Below, piece after piece: positions 1 through 8,062 of a DNA stretch of 64,000 nt. The notes beneath the pieces are model-generated. The model was not told the origin of the DNA and made no database searches. It saw only the letters and a program-made list of their open reading frames with translations. A program made the position numbers and the translations under genes. Position 1 is the first letter of the stretch, and every line of letters starts with the position of its first letter. The stretch covers positions 572 to 64,571 of the forward strand of contig NZ_BMSK01000016.1 of NCBI RefSeq assembly GCF_014649115.1, in the 5' to 3' direction. Source of the DNA: Streptomyces eurythermus (GTDB lineage Bacteria; Actinomycetota; Actinomycetes; Streptomycetales; Streptomycetaceae).

Positions 1-132
1 AACAACCCCGACCAGACCATGACCATCGACCCCTGCAACCTCCAGCTCCTCTACCAGGGCAAGTCCCCGTCCGCGAGCGGTCCTTACGACCAGCTGCCGT
101 GGCGCCCGGGTGTCCTCACCCTCCAGCGCTGA
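1..132 (+). CDS. C-terminal end of a secreted glycoside hydrolase, probably GH62/GH43-type arabinofuranosidase (partial)
   Basis: Only the last 43 codons are in the window, in the frame that opens at base 1 and stops with TGA at 130-132. The tail has a Cys after MTIDP and then an LLYQGKSPSASGPYDQLPW stretch followed by VLTLQR. As I remember them, GH62 alpha-L-arabinofuranosidases end in a similar way, with a Cys, a YQG motif, a Tyr and LPW/LGLLT close to the stop. The family call is from memory of this tail alone; another beta-propeller glycosidase is possible. A strong terminator follows directly, so this is the last gene of its unit. Confidence 0.45.
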   Translation, partial: NNPDQTMTIDPCNLQLLYQGKSPSASGPYDQLPWRPGVLTLQR

Positions 133-153
133 CCGTCAGCCCCCGCCTCGAGG

Positions 154-183
154 AACCCCGGCCGTGCGGCGGCCGGGGTTTCT
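154..183. terminator. Rho-independent terminator between convergent genes
   Basis: A perfect 10-bp inverted repeat (154-163 with 171-180, AACCCCGGCC/GGCCGGGGTT) with a 7-base loop is followed by TCTCT. It lies 21 bases after the stop of the glycosidase fragment and just beyond the stop of the minus-strand membrane protein, so it can serve both. Confidence 0.8.
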
Positions 184-184
184 C

Positions 185-565
185 TCATGGTCGACGACGC
201 CGTGCGAAGGCGGCGGCGACCGCCATCACCGTGGTGCCGCCGGCGGCAGTCCAGAACACGAGCTTGGCGTTCGGCCCGTTGACCGTCCGCAACTCCCCGT
301 CCGCGTGGCGGCAGAACGAGTCGGGCGGGAAATACCGCGAGACAGGGGTGCCACCCGTGCCGTAGCAGGGTGACGTGTCGGGAAACAGGGTCGGCTGCGC
401 GCGCTGCGAAAGAGCCCCTCCGGCGAGCACGGTCAGCCACCCGGCCGCCAGGAACCCGATCAGCAGCCGGCCGGGGATCCTCGCCCGCCGTCCCAGCAGC
501 CATATCAGGGCGGTCGGCGTGACGAACACGGCGGACACGGCGAACAGCAGGACCAGAGTCTTCAT
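185..565 (-). CDS. Small membrane protein of unknown function
   Basis: 126 residues. The ATG at 563-565 is chosen because a GAAGGA ribosome binding site sits just upstream; the frame stays open further upstream but that extension is Arg/Pro-rich and looks non-coding. Two hydrophobic segments lie at about residues 3-23 and 32-52. A loop with two Cys (DTSPCYGTGG and DSFCRHADG) follows, then a third hydrophobic stretch at about 100-118 and an Arg-rich tail (ARRRRP). The paired Cys in the presumed extracytoplasmic loop suggest a disulphide. I do not recognise the family. Confidence 0.7.
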   Translation of the reverse strand: MKTLVLLFAVSAVFVTPTALIWLLGRRARIPGRLLIGFLAAGWLTVLAGGALSQRAQPTLFPDTSPCYGTGGTPVSRYFPPDSFCRHADGELRTVNGPNAKLVFWTAAGGTTVMAVAAAFARRRRP

Positions 566-823
566 GTTCCTTCGGCTTCGCTGATCACGGATCCGCCGGA
601 CGGCTTCAGGGCAGCGTATCCGGCGGCTCCGCGCCCCGAACACCCGGTGCGCCGGGGTGCCTTGGGCGGGCGGGACGTCGCGGTGCCGTCCCCGTAATGT
701 CACGAACGTGTCTTGAGCGCGAGCGCGAGGCAACTCGGGCAACCCGGCCGCCTATCAATGAGGGCAGAAGGCCACACGGGTGAACAGTCGCCCGGACCGC
801 TCGCAACAGAGGACGGACACAGC

Positions 824-1345
824 ATGCGCACTCGGAAGATCTCGGCACTGACCCTCACCGCCGTGGCCCTCGGCCTGGCGCTGACGGCATGCGGTAACGA
901 CGACGACGCCAAGCCGTCCTCTTCCGCTTCCGCGTCCGCCTCCGCTTCGGCGAGCGACTCGTCGGCCACGGCCACGAGCACCCCGGGGTCCGGCAGCGCG
1001 GAAGGCAAGTCGTCGGACACCTCCGCCAAGCCCGACACCGCCGGGAGCAAGTCGTCCGGCACCTCCGGTACGTCCGGCACCACGCAGGGCAAGTCGTCGG
1101 GGGCGCCCGCGCAGGCCGCCGTGAAGTGCACCGACAAGATCAACTACGCGGGCGACCCGCGCTCCAACGCCGAGATCAACTCCATCGGCGAGCAGACCGG
1201 CACGTGTCCGCCGGTGCAGAAGCCCGCGTCCGACGACAAGAAGTGCACGGACAAGATCAACTACGCGGACGACGTGCGGTCCAACGCCGAGATCAACTCC
1301 ATCGGCGAGGAAACGGGCACGTGCCCGCCGGTCAAGCGGAAGTGA
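824..1345 (+). CDS. Lipoprotein with two copies of a CTDKINYA motif
   Basis: 173 residues from ATG 824 (AGAGGA upstream). The N-terminus has basic residues, a hydrophobic stretch and a lipobox LTAC with Cys at about residue 22, so it should be a membrane-anchored lipoprotein. A long Ser/Ala/Thr/Lys-rich low-complexity linker (about residues 30-97) follows. The C-terminal part is two almost identical 31-residue units, each starting KCTDKINYA, containing RSNAEINSIGE and ending GTCPPV. Each unit has exactly two Cys, so each may be a small disulphide-closed module held away from the membrane by the linker. No enzymatic motif is visible and the function is unknown. Confidence 0.8.
   Translation: MRTRKISALTLTAVALGLALTACGNDDDAKPSSSASASASASASDSSATATSTPGSGSAEGKSSDTSAKPDTAGSKSSGTSGTSGTTQGKSSGAPAQAAVKCTDKINYAGDPRSNAEINSIGEQTGTCPPVQKPASDDKKCTDKINYADDVRSNAEINSIGEETGTCPPVKRK
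1124..1333 (+). repeat. Duplicated 31-codon motif inside the lipoprotein gene
   Basis: Units at 1124-1216 and 1241-1333, separated by an 8-codon spacer. The two protein units differ at only a few positions (GDP/DDV, Q/E), while DNA differences fall mostly in third codon positions, which suggests a duplication kept by selection on the protein. Confidence 0.85.
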
Positions 1346-1358
1346 CCACAACGCGGAA

Positions 1359-1388
1359 GGGGGCCGTCACCCACGGGTGACGGCCCCC
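1359..1388. terminator. Bidirectional terminator, 14-bp stem
   Basis: GGGGGCCGTCACCC at 1359-1372 pairs perfectly with 1375-1388. It lies between the lipoprotein gene (stop 1345) and the convergent DUF3618 gene (stop 1405). Confidence 0.85.
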
Positions 1389-1404
1389 TCTCGCGTCCCT
1401 CCGG

Positions 1405-1827
1405 CTACCTCTTGCGGCGGCAGGCCAGCCACAGCAGCAGCGTCGTCGCGCCGCCGGCGAGCAGCAGTACGCGGTTGTCGCGGGACCAGCGCGCGGTCCG
1501 GGCGGTGGTCTGCAGCACCGGCTCCGGGGCCTTCTCCTGCAACAACCGGCCCGCCTGCGCGGCCTTGGCGGCGGCCTGTTCCTTCACCTCGGCGGCCTTG
1601 ACGGCGGCCTGGCTCTTCACCTCGGCGGCCTTGACGGCGGCTTGGTCCTTCACCTCCACCGCCTGCTGCCGCACCTCGGCGGCCTTCTCCTTGGCGCGGG
1701 CCTTGACGTCCGTCTTCGCCGCGAGCGCCTGGACCGTCTCGCCCAGCTCCTGACGGGTGTGCTCGACCTGCTCGCGCAGTTCCTCCGGGCCGGACGCGGT
1801 GGGCTCGTCGTGGGGCGGCTGGGTCAT
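1405..1827 (-). CDS. DUF3618 membrane protein with an alanine/lysine-rich coiled coil
   Basis: 140 residues. The N-terminal section (about residues 14-40, PEELREQVEHTRQELGETV) is the DUF3618 signature: a short helix that begins with an acidic, Gln-rich stretch. It is followed by imperfect 11-residue helical repeats of the type VKAAEVKxQAA (about 50-90), likely a long coiled coil, then a single C-terminal membrane helix (about 118-135) and a CRRKR tail. The ATG at 1825-1827 overlaps the stop of the upstream holin-like gene (ATGA), so the two are translationally coupled. In actinomycetes this pair commonly occurs together; the role is unknown but an envelope-associated or stress role is usual speculation. 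Confidence 0.85.
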   Translation of the reverse strand: MTQPPHDEPTASGPEELREQVEHTRQELGETVQALAAKTDVKARAKEKAAEVRQQAVEVKDQAAVKAAEVKSQAAVKAAEVKEQAAAKAAQAGRLLQEKAPEPVLQTTARTARWSRDNRVLLLAGGATTLLLWLACRRKR

Positions 1828-2252
1828 CGGTGCGCACTCTCCTTGATCTCGGCCACATCGGCCTTCACGTTCTTGATCGCCTGCTCCGGCGCGGGCGGCG
1901 CCGCCGCGGCGAACTGTTTCTTCCCGGTCAGCGCCATCACCCCGGCGATCACCCCGAGCACGGCGGTGACGATCAGGGCTGCGGCCCACACCGGCAGCGT
2001 CACGGCCAGCGCCGCGATCACGGTGGCGACCAGGGCCTGGAGCGTCAGGAACCCGAACAGCCCCGCGCCGCCGAACAGTCCGCCGCCCTTGCCGTAACGC
2101 CTGCCTTTCTCCTTCATCTCCGCCTGCGCCAGCCGCATCTCGCCCCGCACCAGCTCCGTCAGCTGCTGCGAGGCCCGCTGGACCAGCTCGCCCACCGGTT
2201 CGGATCCGTGCGCCTGACGGTCTGCCTCGTAGTAGGGCTGCGTACGGGACAC
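1824..2252 (-). CDS. Phage-holin-family (holin-X / DUF1469-like) membrane protein
   Basis: 142 residues from a GTG at 2250-2252, chosen because GGAAGG stands about 8 bases upstream. The N-terminal amphipathic section (GELVQRASQQLTELVRGEMR) followed by AQAEMKEKGRRYGKG and two long hydrophobic helices (about 58-80 and 86-108) match the actinobacterial putative holin-X family. Despite the name there is no lysis cassette or phage gene nearby. It lies directly upstream of, and overlaps by 4 bases, the DUF3618 gene, so the two proteins probably act together in the membrane. Confidence 0.85.
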   Translation of the reverse strand: MSRTQPYYEADRQAHGSEPVGELVQRASQQLTELVRGEMRLAQAEMKEKGRRYGKGGGLFGGAGLFGFLTLQALVATVIAALAVTLPVWAAALIVTAVLGVIAGVMALTGKKQFAAAAPPAPEQAIKNVKADVAEIKESAHR

Positions 2253-2327
2253 GGCGATCACCTTCCAGACCTGCGTGGCGTGCGGTATTTCCGTCGTGCA
2301 CACGCGGGTACCCAGCTCGGGGCGGGT

Positions 2328-2795
2328 TCACCGCCCCTTCGTCGGCGGCCGGCCCGGGCGTACGACGTCCACCTCGGCCCACACCGTCTTCCCGGACGGC
2401 GGGTACGGCTCCGTGTCCCACCGGTCGGCGAGCGCGGCCACCAGCAGCAGGCCCCGGCCCGACTCCGCCTCCTCCGGCCGGACCGTCGTAGCGGGCGCGG
2501 GGAGCCGGTCGCCGCGCGCGTCGCTGACCGCGACGCGGAGGGTCCCGGCGGTGACATCGAGGCCGAGGACGAGCCGGAAGCTGCGCCCCCGCACCCGCCC
2601 GTGCACGGCCGCGTTGGCCGCGAGTTCCGCGACGATCTGCTCCGCGCGGTCGATGACGGTGGGTGACAGCCCCCAGGCGTGCAGCTCTCCTACGGCGAGC
2701 AGCCGGGCCAGGCGCGCGCCCCGGCGGGTGGAGGACAGCAGCTGGGAGAACGAATGTACGGTGGCGTTGGGGAGTTGGGGTGTCGTGGGGGTCAT
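2328..2795 (-). CDS. Anti-sigma-like ATP-binding protein (HATPase_c, RsbW/SpoIIAB type)
   Basis: 155 residues. The GHKL ATPase N box is visible (QIVAELAANAAVHG, about residues 53-66), as are the G1 region (VSDARGD) and the G2 region (ESGRGLLLVAALADRW), ending in KTVWAEV. This is the single-domain histidine-kinase-like fold that Streptomyces carries in many copies; RsbW-type members phosphorylate anti-anti-sigma factors or bind sigma factors. It is divergent from an HTH/DUF397 pair, the arrangement of whiJ/abaA-like loci, where this protein is the third partner. Start ATG 2793-2795; the long upstream open extension is rejected because it would run through the palindrome in the promoter gap. 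Confidence 0.85.
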   Translation of the reverse strand: MTPTTPQLPNATVHSFSQLLSSTRRGARLARLLAVGELHAWGLSPTVIDRAEQIVAELAANAAVHGRVRGRSFRLVLGLDVTAGTLRVAVSDARGDRLPAPATTVRPEEAESGRGLLLVAALADRWDTEPYPPSGKTVWAEVDVVRPGRPPTKGR

Positions 2796-2840
2796 GGGAT
2801 CACCGTGGCGGGCGCGAACGGCGTTGTTCCAGAGGCCCGC

Positions 2841-2865
2841 CCCGTACGCTGTGTCAGCGTACGGG
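2841..2865. promoter_or_regulatory. Perfect 11-bp palindrome, probable operator of the WhiJ-type cluster
   Basis: CCCGTACGCTG at 2841-2851, 3-base spacer TGT, then CAGCGTACGGG at 2855-2865. It lies in the 168-base gap between the divergent ATPase gene (start 2795) and HTH gene (start 2964). GTACGC half-site sequences recur at 2880-2885 and 2940-2945. Most likely it is the binding site of the adjacent HTH regulator. Confidence 0.65.
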
Positions 2866-2963
2866 CACTTTCGGTAGACAGTACGCAATCCCTGCCGTCA
2901 CTCTGGGTGCTGTCGAGCGCGGGGGACGCAGCACGGAACGTACGCACCTGGAGGTGGCCGCGG

Positions 2964-3833
2964 ATGACGCACGGCGGCGCGAGCGAGAACGATGACGACC
3001 TGGCGGTCCCCGAGGTGGAGCGGGAGCCCGATCCCTCCGACAGTCTGCGGACGTTCGGAGCGGTCGTCCAGGCCCTGCGCGAACACGCCGGACTGAGCAG
3101 GGAGGAGTTCGCGCGGTTGGTCCAGTTCTCCAAACACACCGTGGAATCGGTGGAGTTGGGGCGGCGCATGCCCGACGAGTCCTTCGTGGAACGGGCGGAG
3201 GAGGCGTCGGGAAACACGGGCGCGCTCCGCAGGGCCGCGAAGTACCTGACCCGGGGAGAGGCGGGCCTCGCGGCGTGGTTCCGACGCTGGGCCAGGCTGG
3301 AGAAGATCGCGGTGAGTCTGAGTACGTACGAGTGCCGGTTGGTGCCGGGGTTGTTGCAGTCGCCTGCGTACGCGAGGGCGGTGTTCGAGGGCACCGTACC
3401 CGTGGCACCGGACGACCAGTTGCAGGACTTCATGGCCACGCGGATGGAGCGGCAGCGGATGCTGTTCGAGCGGCCGACGACGCCGTTCAGCTTCATTGTC
3501 GAGGAACACGTTTTCCGGCGGAGGTTCGGCGAGACCGAGCAGATGAAGGAGCTTCTCGACCACGTGCTGGAGCTGAGCGCACCGCGCAATGTGACGCTTC
3601 AGATCGTGCCGCTGGAGGCTGGACTGCACGCGTGCCTGGATGGGCCGCTCCAGCTCGTGGAGACTCCCAAGGGTCAGCGTCTCGCCTACTCGGAGGGGCA
3701 GCAGAACGGCCGTCTTATCTCCGACCTCAGAGAGGTGAGCCTGCTGCAACAGCGCTATGACACACTGCGCTCGCAGGCCCTGAACGCCAAGTACTCGCGG
3801 GGTCTGTTGGAGCAAATCCGAGGAGATCTATGA
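2964..3833 (+). CDS. WhiJ-like helix-turn-helix regulator with DUF5753 domain
   Basis: 289 residues from ATG 2964 (GGAGG upstream). An XRE-type helix-turn-helix lies at about residues 28-85 (FGAVVQALREHAGLSREEF, then FSKHTVESVELGRRMP). The rest, about 100-285, is the DUF5753 domain that always accompanies such regulators in Streptomyces (YECRLVPGLLQSPAYAR, FIVEEHVFRRRFG, LQIVPLEAGLHACLDG). Members of this family (WhiJ) act as repressors whose activity is relieved by a small DUF397 partner. The partner gene follows with an ATGA overlap and the ATPase gene is divergent. It probably binds the palindrome at 2841-2865. Confidence 0.9.
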   Translation: MTHGGASENDDDLAVPEVEREPDPSDSLRTFGAVVQALREHAGLSREEFARLVQFSKHTVESVELGRRMPDESFVERAEEASGNTGALRRAAKYLTRGEAGLAAWFRRWARLEKIAVSLSTYECRLVPGLLQSPAYARAVFEGTVPVAPDDQLQDFMATRMERQRMLFERPTTPFSFIVEEHVFRRRFGETEQMKELLDHVLELSAPRNVTLQIVPLEAGLHACLDGPLQLVETPKGQRLAYSEGQQNGRLISDLREVSLLQQRYDTLRSQALNAKYSRGLLEQIRGDL

Positions 3834-4015
3834 GCACGACGGAACTCGCCTGGTTCAAGTCCAGCTACAGCGGCAGCCAGGGCGACAGCTGCGTTGAAGT
3901 TGCCGTCACGGATCAGGCCGTGCACGTGCGCGACTCCAAGGACGTCACGCGCCCGGACTTCGCCGTCGGCCGGGACGGTTGGGCGCGGTTCGTGCGGTAC
4001 GCGGCCGGAGGCTGA
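3830..4015 (+). CDS. DUF397 small protein, partner of the WhiJ-like regulator
   Basis: 61 residues; ATG at 3830 overlaps the stop of the regulator gene, with AGGAG just before it. It has the hallmarks of DUF397: WFKSSYSG near the N-terminus, CVEVA, VHVRDSKD and a C-terminal W..F. Such proteins are encoded next to WhiJ-type HTH regulators in many copies per genome and antagonise or modulate them; they have also been described as one half of a toxin-antitoxin-like pair. Full length for the family. Confidence 0.92.
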   Translation: MSTTELAWFKSSYSGSQGDSCVEVAVTDQAVHVRDSKDVTRPDFAVGRDGWARFVRYAAGG

Positions 4016-4075
4016 CGCGTGGGGGAGGCGTGCCGTCCGCGACGACATGCCTCCCGCTGGTCGTGGCAACGGCCC

Positions 4076-4624
4076 TCACGGCGGTGTCTCTATCACCTCG
4101 CGAGCGCGCCGGGCGAACCGCTCCCGGCTCACTTCCACCGCGTCGACCGCGTCCTGCAGACCGGTGCGATAGCCGTCGTCCGGTGCCTCACCGGCCGGCA
4201 GGTCGCGACGCACTCCTTCGAGGTACGTCCGCAGGGACCTCACCTCCGACCACACGTTCACGGCTTCGACCGCGACGGATTTCGGTCCCATCAGATCGAG
4301 CCGTGCCTGTGCCTTGTAAAGGGCGTCCACCGCGGTACCGAGTTCGGTGACGGCTTCGCGCAACACCTCGGCCGAAGGCGGGGAGCCCCGCGCCCAGTGA
4401 CCGTCGCGATGCGCGATCCGGTGCAGCACGCCGTCGACTGGTTCCGCCGCCTTCATGAAGGCGAGGTACGCCTCCAGACGTTCGCTCCGCAGGGCGCGAC
4501 TGTGTTCCACCGCACCCTGGTCACGCGTCTGCCGGCGAGCGGCCGCGTACGTCAGCCACGAGGTGCACAGGGTGCCGACGACGCCTACTCCGGCTCCCGC
4601 CACGGCTGCCCAACCCTGGTCCAT
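4076..4624 (-). CDS. Hypothetical protein with one N-terminal membrane anchor
   Basis: 182 residues from ATG 4622-4624, which has AGGA 8 bases upstream; an in-frame ATG three codons earlier is possible. Residues 4-26 are hydrophobic (a membrane anchor), followed by a charged helical region (YAAARRQTRDQGAVEHSRALRSERLEAYLAFM) and a mostly alpha-helical remainder with no Cys. This layout, a short anchor and a helical cytoplasmic domain, is common in Streptomyces proteins of unknown role. Convergent with the DUF397 gene and divergent from the HTH membrane protein gene at 4751. Confidence 0.7.
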   Translation of the reverse strand: MDQGWAAVAGAGVGVVGTLCTSWLTYAAARRQTRDQGAVEHSRALRSERLEAYLAFMKAAEPVDGVLHRIAHRDGHWARGSPPSAEVLREAVTELGTAVDALYKAQARLDLMGPKSVAVEAVNVWSEVRSLRTYLEGVRRDLPAGEAPDDGYRTGLQDAVDAVEVSRERFARRAREVIETPP

Positions 4625-4750
4625 GCGGACCATCCTGACGCGGCACGCCCACGCACGGGATCTGTTCCCCGGATCTTCTCGTCTTCTAGACTCACCAGCC
4701 GACCAGTCGCCACACGTGGAATACCACAGGCATGGCTTGGAGGCGGGCAG

Positions 4751-5977
4751 ATGGCCGCAGCACCACATCCCCGACCGGATGATCCGCCGGAGGATTCGGC
4801 GCAGCGATTCGCTTGCGAGTTACGTGCTCTGCGTGACGCGGCAGGCAACCCGACATACCGTCAGATGGCCGCGCGGACGGGCCAGTCGCCCGGTGCCCTG
4901 TCCGATGCCGTGCGGGGCAGGCACCTGCCGCCCCTCGAGGTCGCGTTGGCCTATGCCGAAGCCTGCGGCGGCGACCGTACGGAATGGGAGCGGCGGTGGC
5001 GGGCGGCGCAGGCCGGCTCCGCGACCGCACCGGCGCCGAAACGCCGGTGGCCCCTCGTCGCCGTCGCCGGGACCACCGCACTCGCGTTGGCGGTCGCCGG
5101 AGTCATTCTCGCGAAGCGACTCGTGCACGAGTCACCACCGGCGGACTCCACCGGCCACTCCGCTCGCTTCTTCGCCGATGACGATGTCTTCAACCAGCGT
5201 CATCCGCACCCCCGCCCGGTACCCGACTCCGCGCGGATGGTCACCGATCTGCTCGCCCTGGGGCGCGTGGAGTTGCGCACGGGCAAGGCCAGTCCCGTGG
5301 TGTACCGGGCCGCCCCCGGCACTCCGACCTACGCGGTCACCCCACGCAAGCATGTCGGTCAATGGGGGGCCAATCCGTTCGAAGGCATCGGATTTCCCTG
5401 GGACGCGACCTGGGAAGCGCCACTGGAGCGCCAGTGGACGGTGGTGATCGCACCGGACGGGCGTGCGCTGGAATGCTGGCTGGCCAAGGTGCGGGACGGG
5501 AAGCCGAGCTGTGAATGGGGAGCGGTGTCCGATATCCATGGCTCGTCGGTCTCCGCCAAGGGCCAGGGCACCGGCAGCGGCCTCTCCCGCCTCGCCGGAA
5601 TGATCACCCGCGCCGACTGGAGAGCCGGGCACATCGACCACGCCCTCAGCTTCGGCAGCCCGGACAACAACAGCCAGTACGTCTACCCGGCGGTCGGAAG
5701 TGACGGCAGGCGTCAAGGCCCTTGGCGTGAGGGCCAGTTCATCTGGCTGGACCGCGCGTACGACATCGAGGCCGACACCTCGCTCACACCGTACGAGCGG
5801 GTGATCGCGAAGGCACTGCAGGAGTACGGCGCGTTCGACGTCAAGAACTCGGCGCAGTTCGGTTTCGTCTCCGAGTACGGATCGAAGCCGCCGGGCAGCA
5901 AGGAAGACTACGCGTCCCTCGAACACATAAAGTTCGCGAAGTACCTGCGCGTGGGGACGATCACTCCCTCGTCATGA
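4751..5977 (+). CDS. XRE-type HTH protein with a transmembrane segment and an extracytoplasmic domain
   Basis: 408 residues from ATG 4751 with GGAGG 7 bases upstream; the long open frame before it overlaps the opposite gene and is not coding. Residues 15-75 resemble an XRE helix-turn-helix (LRDAAGNPTYRQMAARTGQSP, LSDAVRGRHLP, WERRWR). A basic segment KRRWP and a membrane helix (about 98-118) follow. The 290-residue C-terminal domain outside the membrane has Trp/Tyr-rich stretches and no recognised catalytic motif. Streptomyces has many such membrane-spanning HTH proteins; it could sense an envelope signal. Its stop overlaps the convergent MFS gene by 17 bases. Confidence 0.75.
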   Translation: MAAAPHPRPDDPPEDSAQRFACELRALRDAAGNPTYRQMAARTGQSPGALSDAVRGRHLPPLEVALAYAEACGGDRTEWERRWRAAQAGSATAPAPKRRWPLVAVAGTTALALAVAGVILAKRLVHESPPADSTGHSARFFADDDVFNQRHPHPRPVPDSARMVTDLLALGRVELRTGKASPVVYRAAPGTPTYAVTPRKHVGQWGANPFEGIGFPWDATWEAPLERQWTVVIAPDGRALECWLAKVRDGKPSCEWGAVSDIHGSSVSAKGQGTGSGLSRLAGMITRADWRAGHIDHALSFGSPDNNSQYVYPAVGSDGRRQGPWREGQFIWLDRAYDIEADTSLTPYERVIAKALQEYGAFDVKNSAQFGFVSEYGSKPPGSKEDYASLEHIKFAKYLRVGTITPSS

Positions 5978-7607
5978 CCGAGCCGGCCCGCTCCGTCGCT
6001 CGGTGTTCTCCGGTCTGCCCGGTGCCCCGGCGGGGGCGCAGCAAGGTTGCCGCCATGAGCGCGGTGGCGGCCAGGCCCGCCGCCGCGATCACCGACACTA
6101 CGGTGAAGCCCCGGTCGTAGGCATGCTGTGCCGAGTGCAGCAGCTCGCGGGCGGTCCGGGACGGCACATGTGTCATGACGTCCTCCGCCGCGGCGAACGA
6201 CTCCCGGGCCCGGGCCCGCTGGTCTTCGGACAGGCCCGGCACCCGGGACAGGTCCGTGCGGTACACGGCGGTCAGCACGCTGCCCAGGACGGCGACACCG
6301 AGTCCCGCGCCGAGTTCGAACGACGTCTCCTGAATGGCCGCAGCCTCCCCGGACCGCTCGGGCCGCGCGGCGCCCATGATGGAATCGGCACCCAGGGTCA
6401 TGACGACGCCGGCGCCGTACCCCGCGGCGAGCAGCGGGACGAGCAGGACGCCGTAGTGCGCGGTGTCGCCGACGGCCGCGATGGCGGCGTACGCGACGGC
6501 GAACAGGGAGAGCGCGCCGGTCAGCGCCCAGCGGTTGCCCCACCGGTTCGCCGCCCAGGGGGCCGTGACGGCGCCGAGGGCGTTGGCGCCCGCCGGCGGC
6601 ATCAGCGCGAGCCCGGCACGCAGCGGCGAGTACTCGCCCACCTGCTGGAGCCACTGGGTGAGGAAGAACAGCAGGGCGACATAGCTGCCGAAGCAGCCGA
6701 TGACACACAGCGTGGCGGTGTTGAAACGGCGTTCGCGGAAGAGGGCGAAGTCCAGCAGTGGCTCGGCGATGCGTCGTTGCCGCCGGACGAAGGCGAGGAT
6801 CAGGGCGGCTCCGACGAGCCCGGTGACGACGATGACGGTGTCCGGCCCGGCGTGTTCGCCGGCCTGCTTGAGCGCGTAGACGACGCCCGCCAGACCGGTG
6901 ACCGACAGCACGGCACCGGCCACGTCCCAGCGGCGGGGTTCCGGGTTGCGCGACTCGGGGATGACGCGTGCACCGACGGCCAGGATGACGAGAATGACGG
7001 GGACGTTGATGAGGAACACTGCTCCCCAGCCCCATTTCCCGGTGACCAGACCGCCCGCCAGCGGACCGATGGTGGCCCCGACGCTGTGCGCGGAGGTCCA
7101 GATGCCGAGGGCGATGGCGCGCTCGCGGTCGTCGGGGAAGACCACCCGGATGATGGCCACCGTGGACGCCATGATCATCGCCGCGCCGGCACCGAGCGCG
7201 GCACGGGCCGCGATGAGCTGTGCGGTCGAGGTCGAGAAGGCGGCCGCGGCGGAGGCGACGCCGAAGGTGAGGAAGCCGCTGAGCACCATGCGGCGCCGGC
7301 CGACGCGATCGCCGAGAGTGCCGCAGGTCACCAGGAGGGCGGCGAGCGTCAGGGAGTAGACGTCGACGATCCACAGCAACTGGGCGGGGCCCGGTTCCAG
7401 GTCCCGGCTCAGGCTCGGCACCGCCACGTGCAGGACGGTGAGGTCGATGCCGCACAGGAAGAGGCTGCCCGACACCACGGCCAGGACCGACCACCGCTGT
7501 CGCGCGGGGAGGTCCGGCCGGGCCGGCCCCTCGGCGTTCACCGAACGGCCCGCACTCTTCTGCCCTTCGGCTGGACCGGCAGCGGTGGGCGCCTTGCTCT
7601 CCGTCAT
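5961..7607 (-). CDS. MFS multidrug exporter, DHA2/EmrB-QacA type (14 membrane helices)
   Basis: 548 residues from ATG 7605-7607. The first helix carries the DHA2 signature region (LFLCGIDLTVLHVAVPSL), motif A after helix 2 is GTLGDRVGRRRMVLSG, and a motif C-type helix is seen at IGPLAGGLVTGKWGWGAVF. Length and hydrophobicity fit 14 helices. Proteins of this family export drugs or secondary metabolites in exchange for protons. The divergent neighbour is an HxlR regulator only 89 bases away, so an inducible efflux pair is likely. A TTG codon 12 codons upstream is an alternative start but has no better ribosome site. Confidence 0.9.
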   Translation of the reverse strand: MTESKAPTAAGPAEGQKSAGRSVNAEGPARPDLPARQRWSVLAVVSGSLFLCGIDLTVLHVAVPSLSRDLEPGPAQLLWIVDVYSLTLAALLVTCGTLGDRVGRRRMVLSGFLTFGVASAAAAFSTSTAQLIAARAALGAGAAMIMASTVAIIRVVFPDDRERAIALGIWTSAHSVGATIGPLAGGLVTGKWGWGAVFLINVPVILVILAVGARVIPESRNPEPRRWDVAGAVLSVTGLAGVVYALKQAGEHAGPDTVIVVTGLVGAALILAFVRRQRRIAEPLLDFALFRERRFNTATLCVIGCFGSYVALLFFLTQWLQQVGEYSPLRAGLALMPPAGANALGAVTAPWAANRWGNRWALTGALSLFAVAYAAIAAVGDTAHYGVLLVPLLAAGYGAGVVMTLGADSIMGAARPERSGEAAAIQETSFELGAGLGVAVLGSVLTAVYRTDLSRVPGLSEDQRARARESFAAAEDVMTHVPSRTARELLHSAQHAYDRGFTVVSVIAAAGLAATALMAATLLRPRRGTGQTGEHRATERAGSVMTRE

Positions 7608-7696
7608 GGTCCCAGCGTCCGCACGTACCAACACCGTTCGCAAGTACGGTCATTCGTGTCACCTAGTACCACGCTGTATACCCATGGAGGTCGGGG
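7608..7696. promoter_or_regulatory. Divergent promoter gap of the exporter and the HxlR regulator
   Basis: This 89-base gap is less G+C-rich than its surroundings. It contains AGTAC twice (7643-7647 and 7665-7669), 22 bases apart, and a TGTATA hexamer at 7675-7680 that could be a -10 element for the regulator. The spaced repeats are candidate half-sites for the HxlR dimer. No clear -35 is visible. Confidence 0.4.
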
Positions 7697-8062
7697 ATGC
7701 GTTCCAAGGTGGAGGAAGCCTCGGAGCACTGTGCGGTCGAGTTCGCCATGGAGTTGCTCGGCGGCCGTTGGAAACTGGCCATTCTCAAACAGCTCGTCTC
7801 GGGCACGCACCGGTTCGGCGAGTTGCGGCGTGCGCTGCCGGGCGTCACCCAGCGCATGCTGACCCGCCAACTGAGGGAGCTGGAGGCGGACGGGCTGGTG
7901 GAGCGGACCGTGTACCGGGAGGTGCCGCCGCGGGTCGAGTACGCCCTCACCGACGTCGGCCGCACGCTGGACTCCATCACGGAGCAACTGGACGCGTGGG
8001 GCCGCTGGTACCGCGACACGGTGCGCCGTGAAGCGCCGTCCGGACCCGTTGCGTCCGCCTGA
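7697..8062 (+). CDS. HxlR-family winged-helix transcriptional regulator
   Basis: 121 residues; ATG 7697 with GGAGG 6 bases upstream. The family signature is clear: ELLGGRWKLAILKQLVSG, FGELRRALPGVTQRMLTRQLRELEADGLV, then REVPPRVEYALTDVGRTL. HxlR proteins are MarR-like dimers that sense electrophiles or small ligands. Divergent from the MFS exporter, whose transcription it most likely controls. Confidence 0.92.
   Translation: MRSKVEEASEHCAVEFAMELLGGRWKLAILKQLVSGTHRFGELRRALPGVTQRMLTRQLRELEADGLVERTVYREVPPRVEYALTDVGRTLDSITEQLDAWGRWYRDTVRREAPSGPVASA

Noticed and set aside
1824..2252. A prophage remnant suggested by the holin-family protein
   Set aside because: The protein belongs to an actinobacterial chromosomal holin-X-like family, is coupled to a DUF3618 gene, and no lysin or other phage gene is near.
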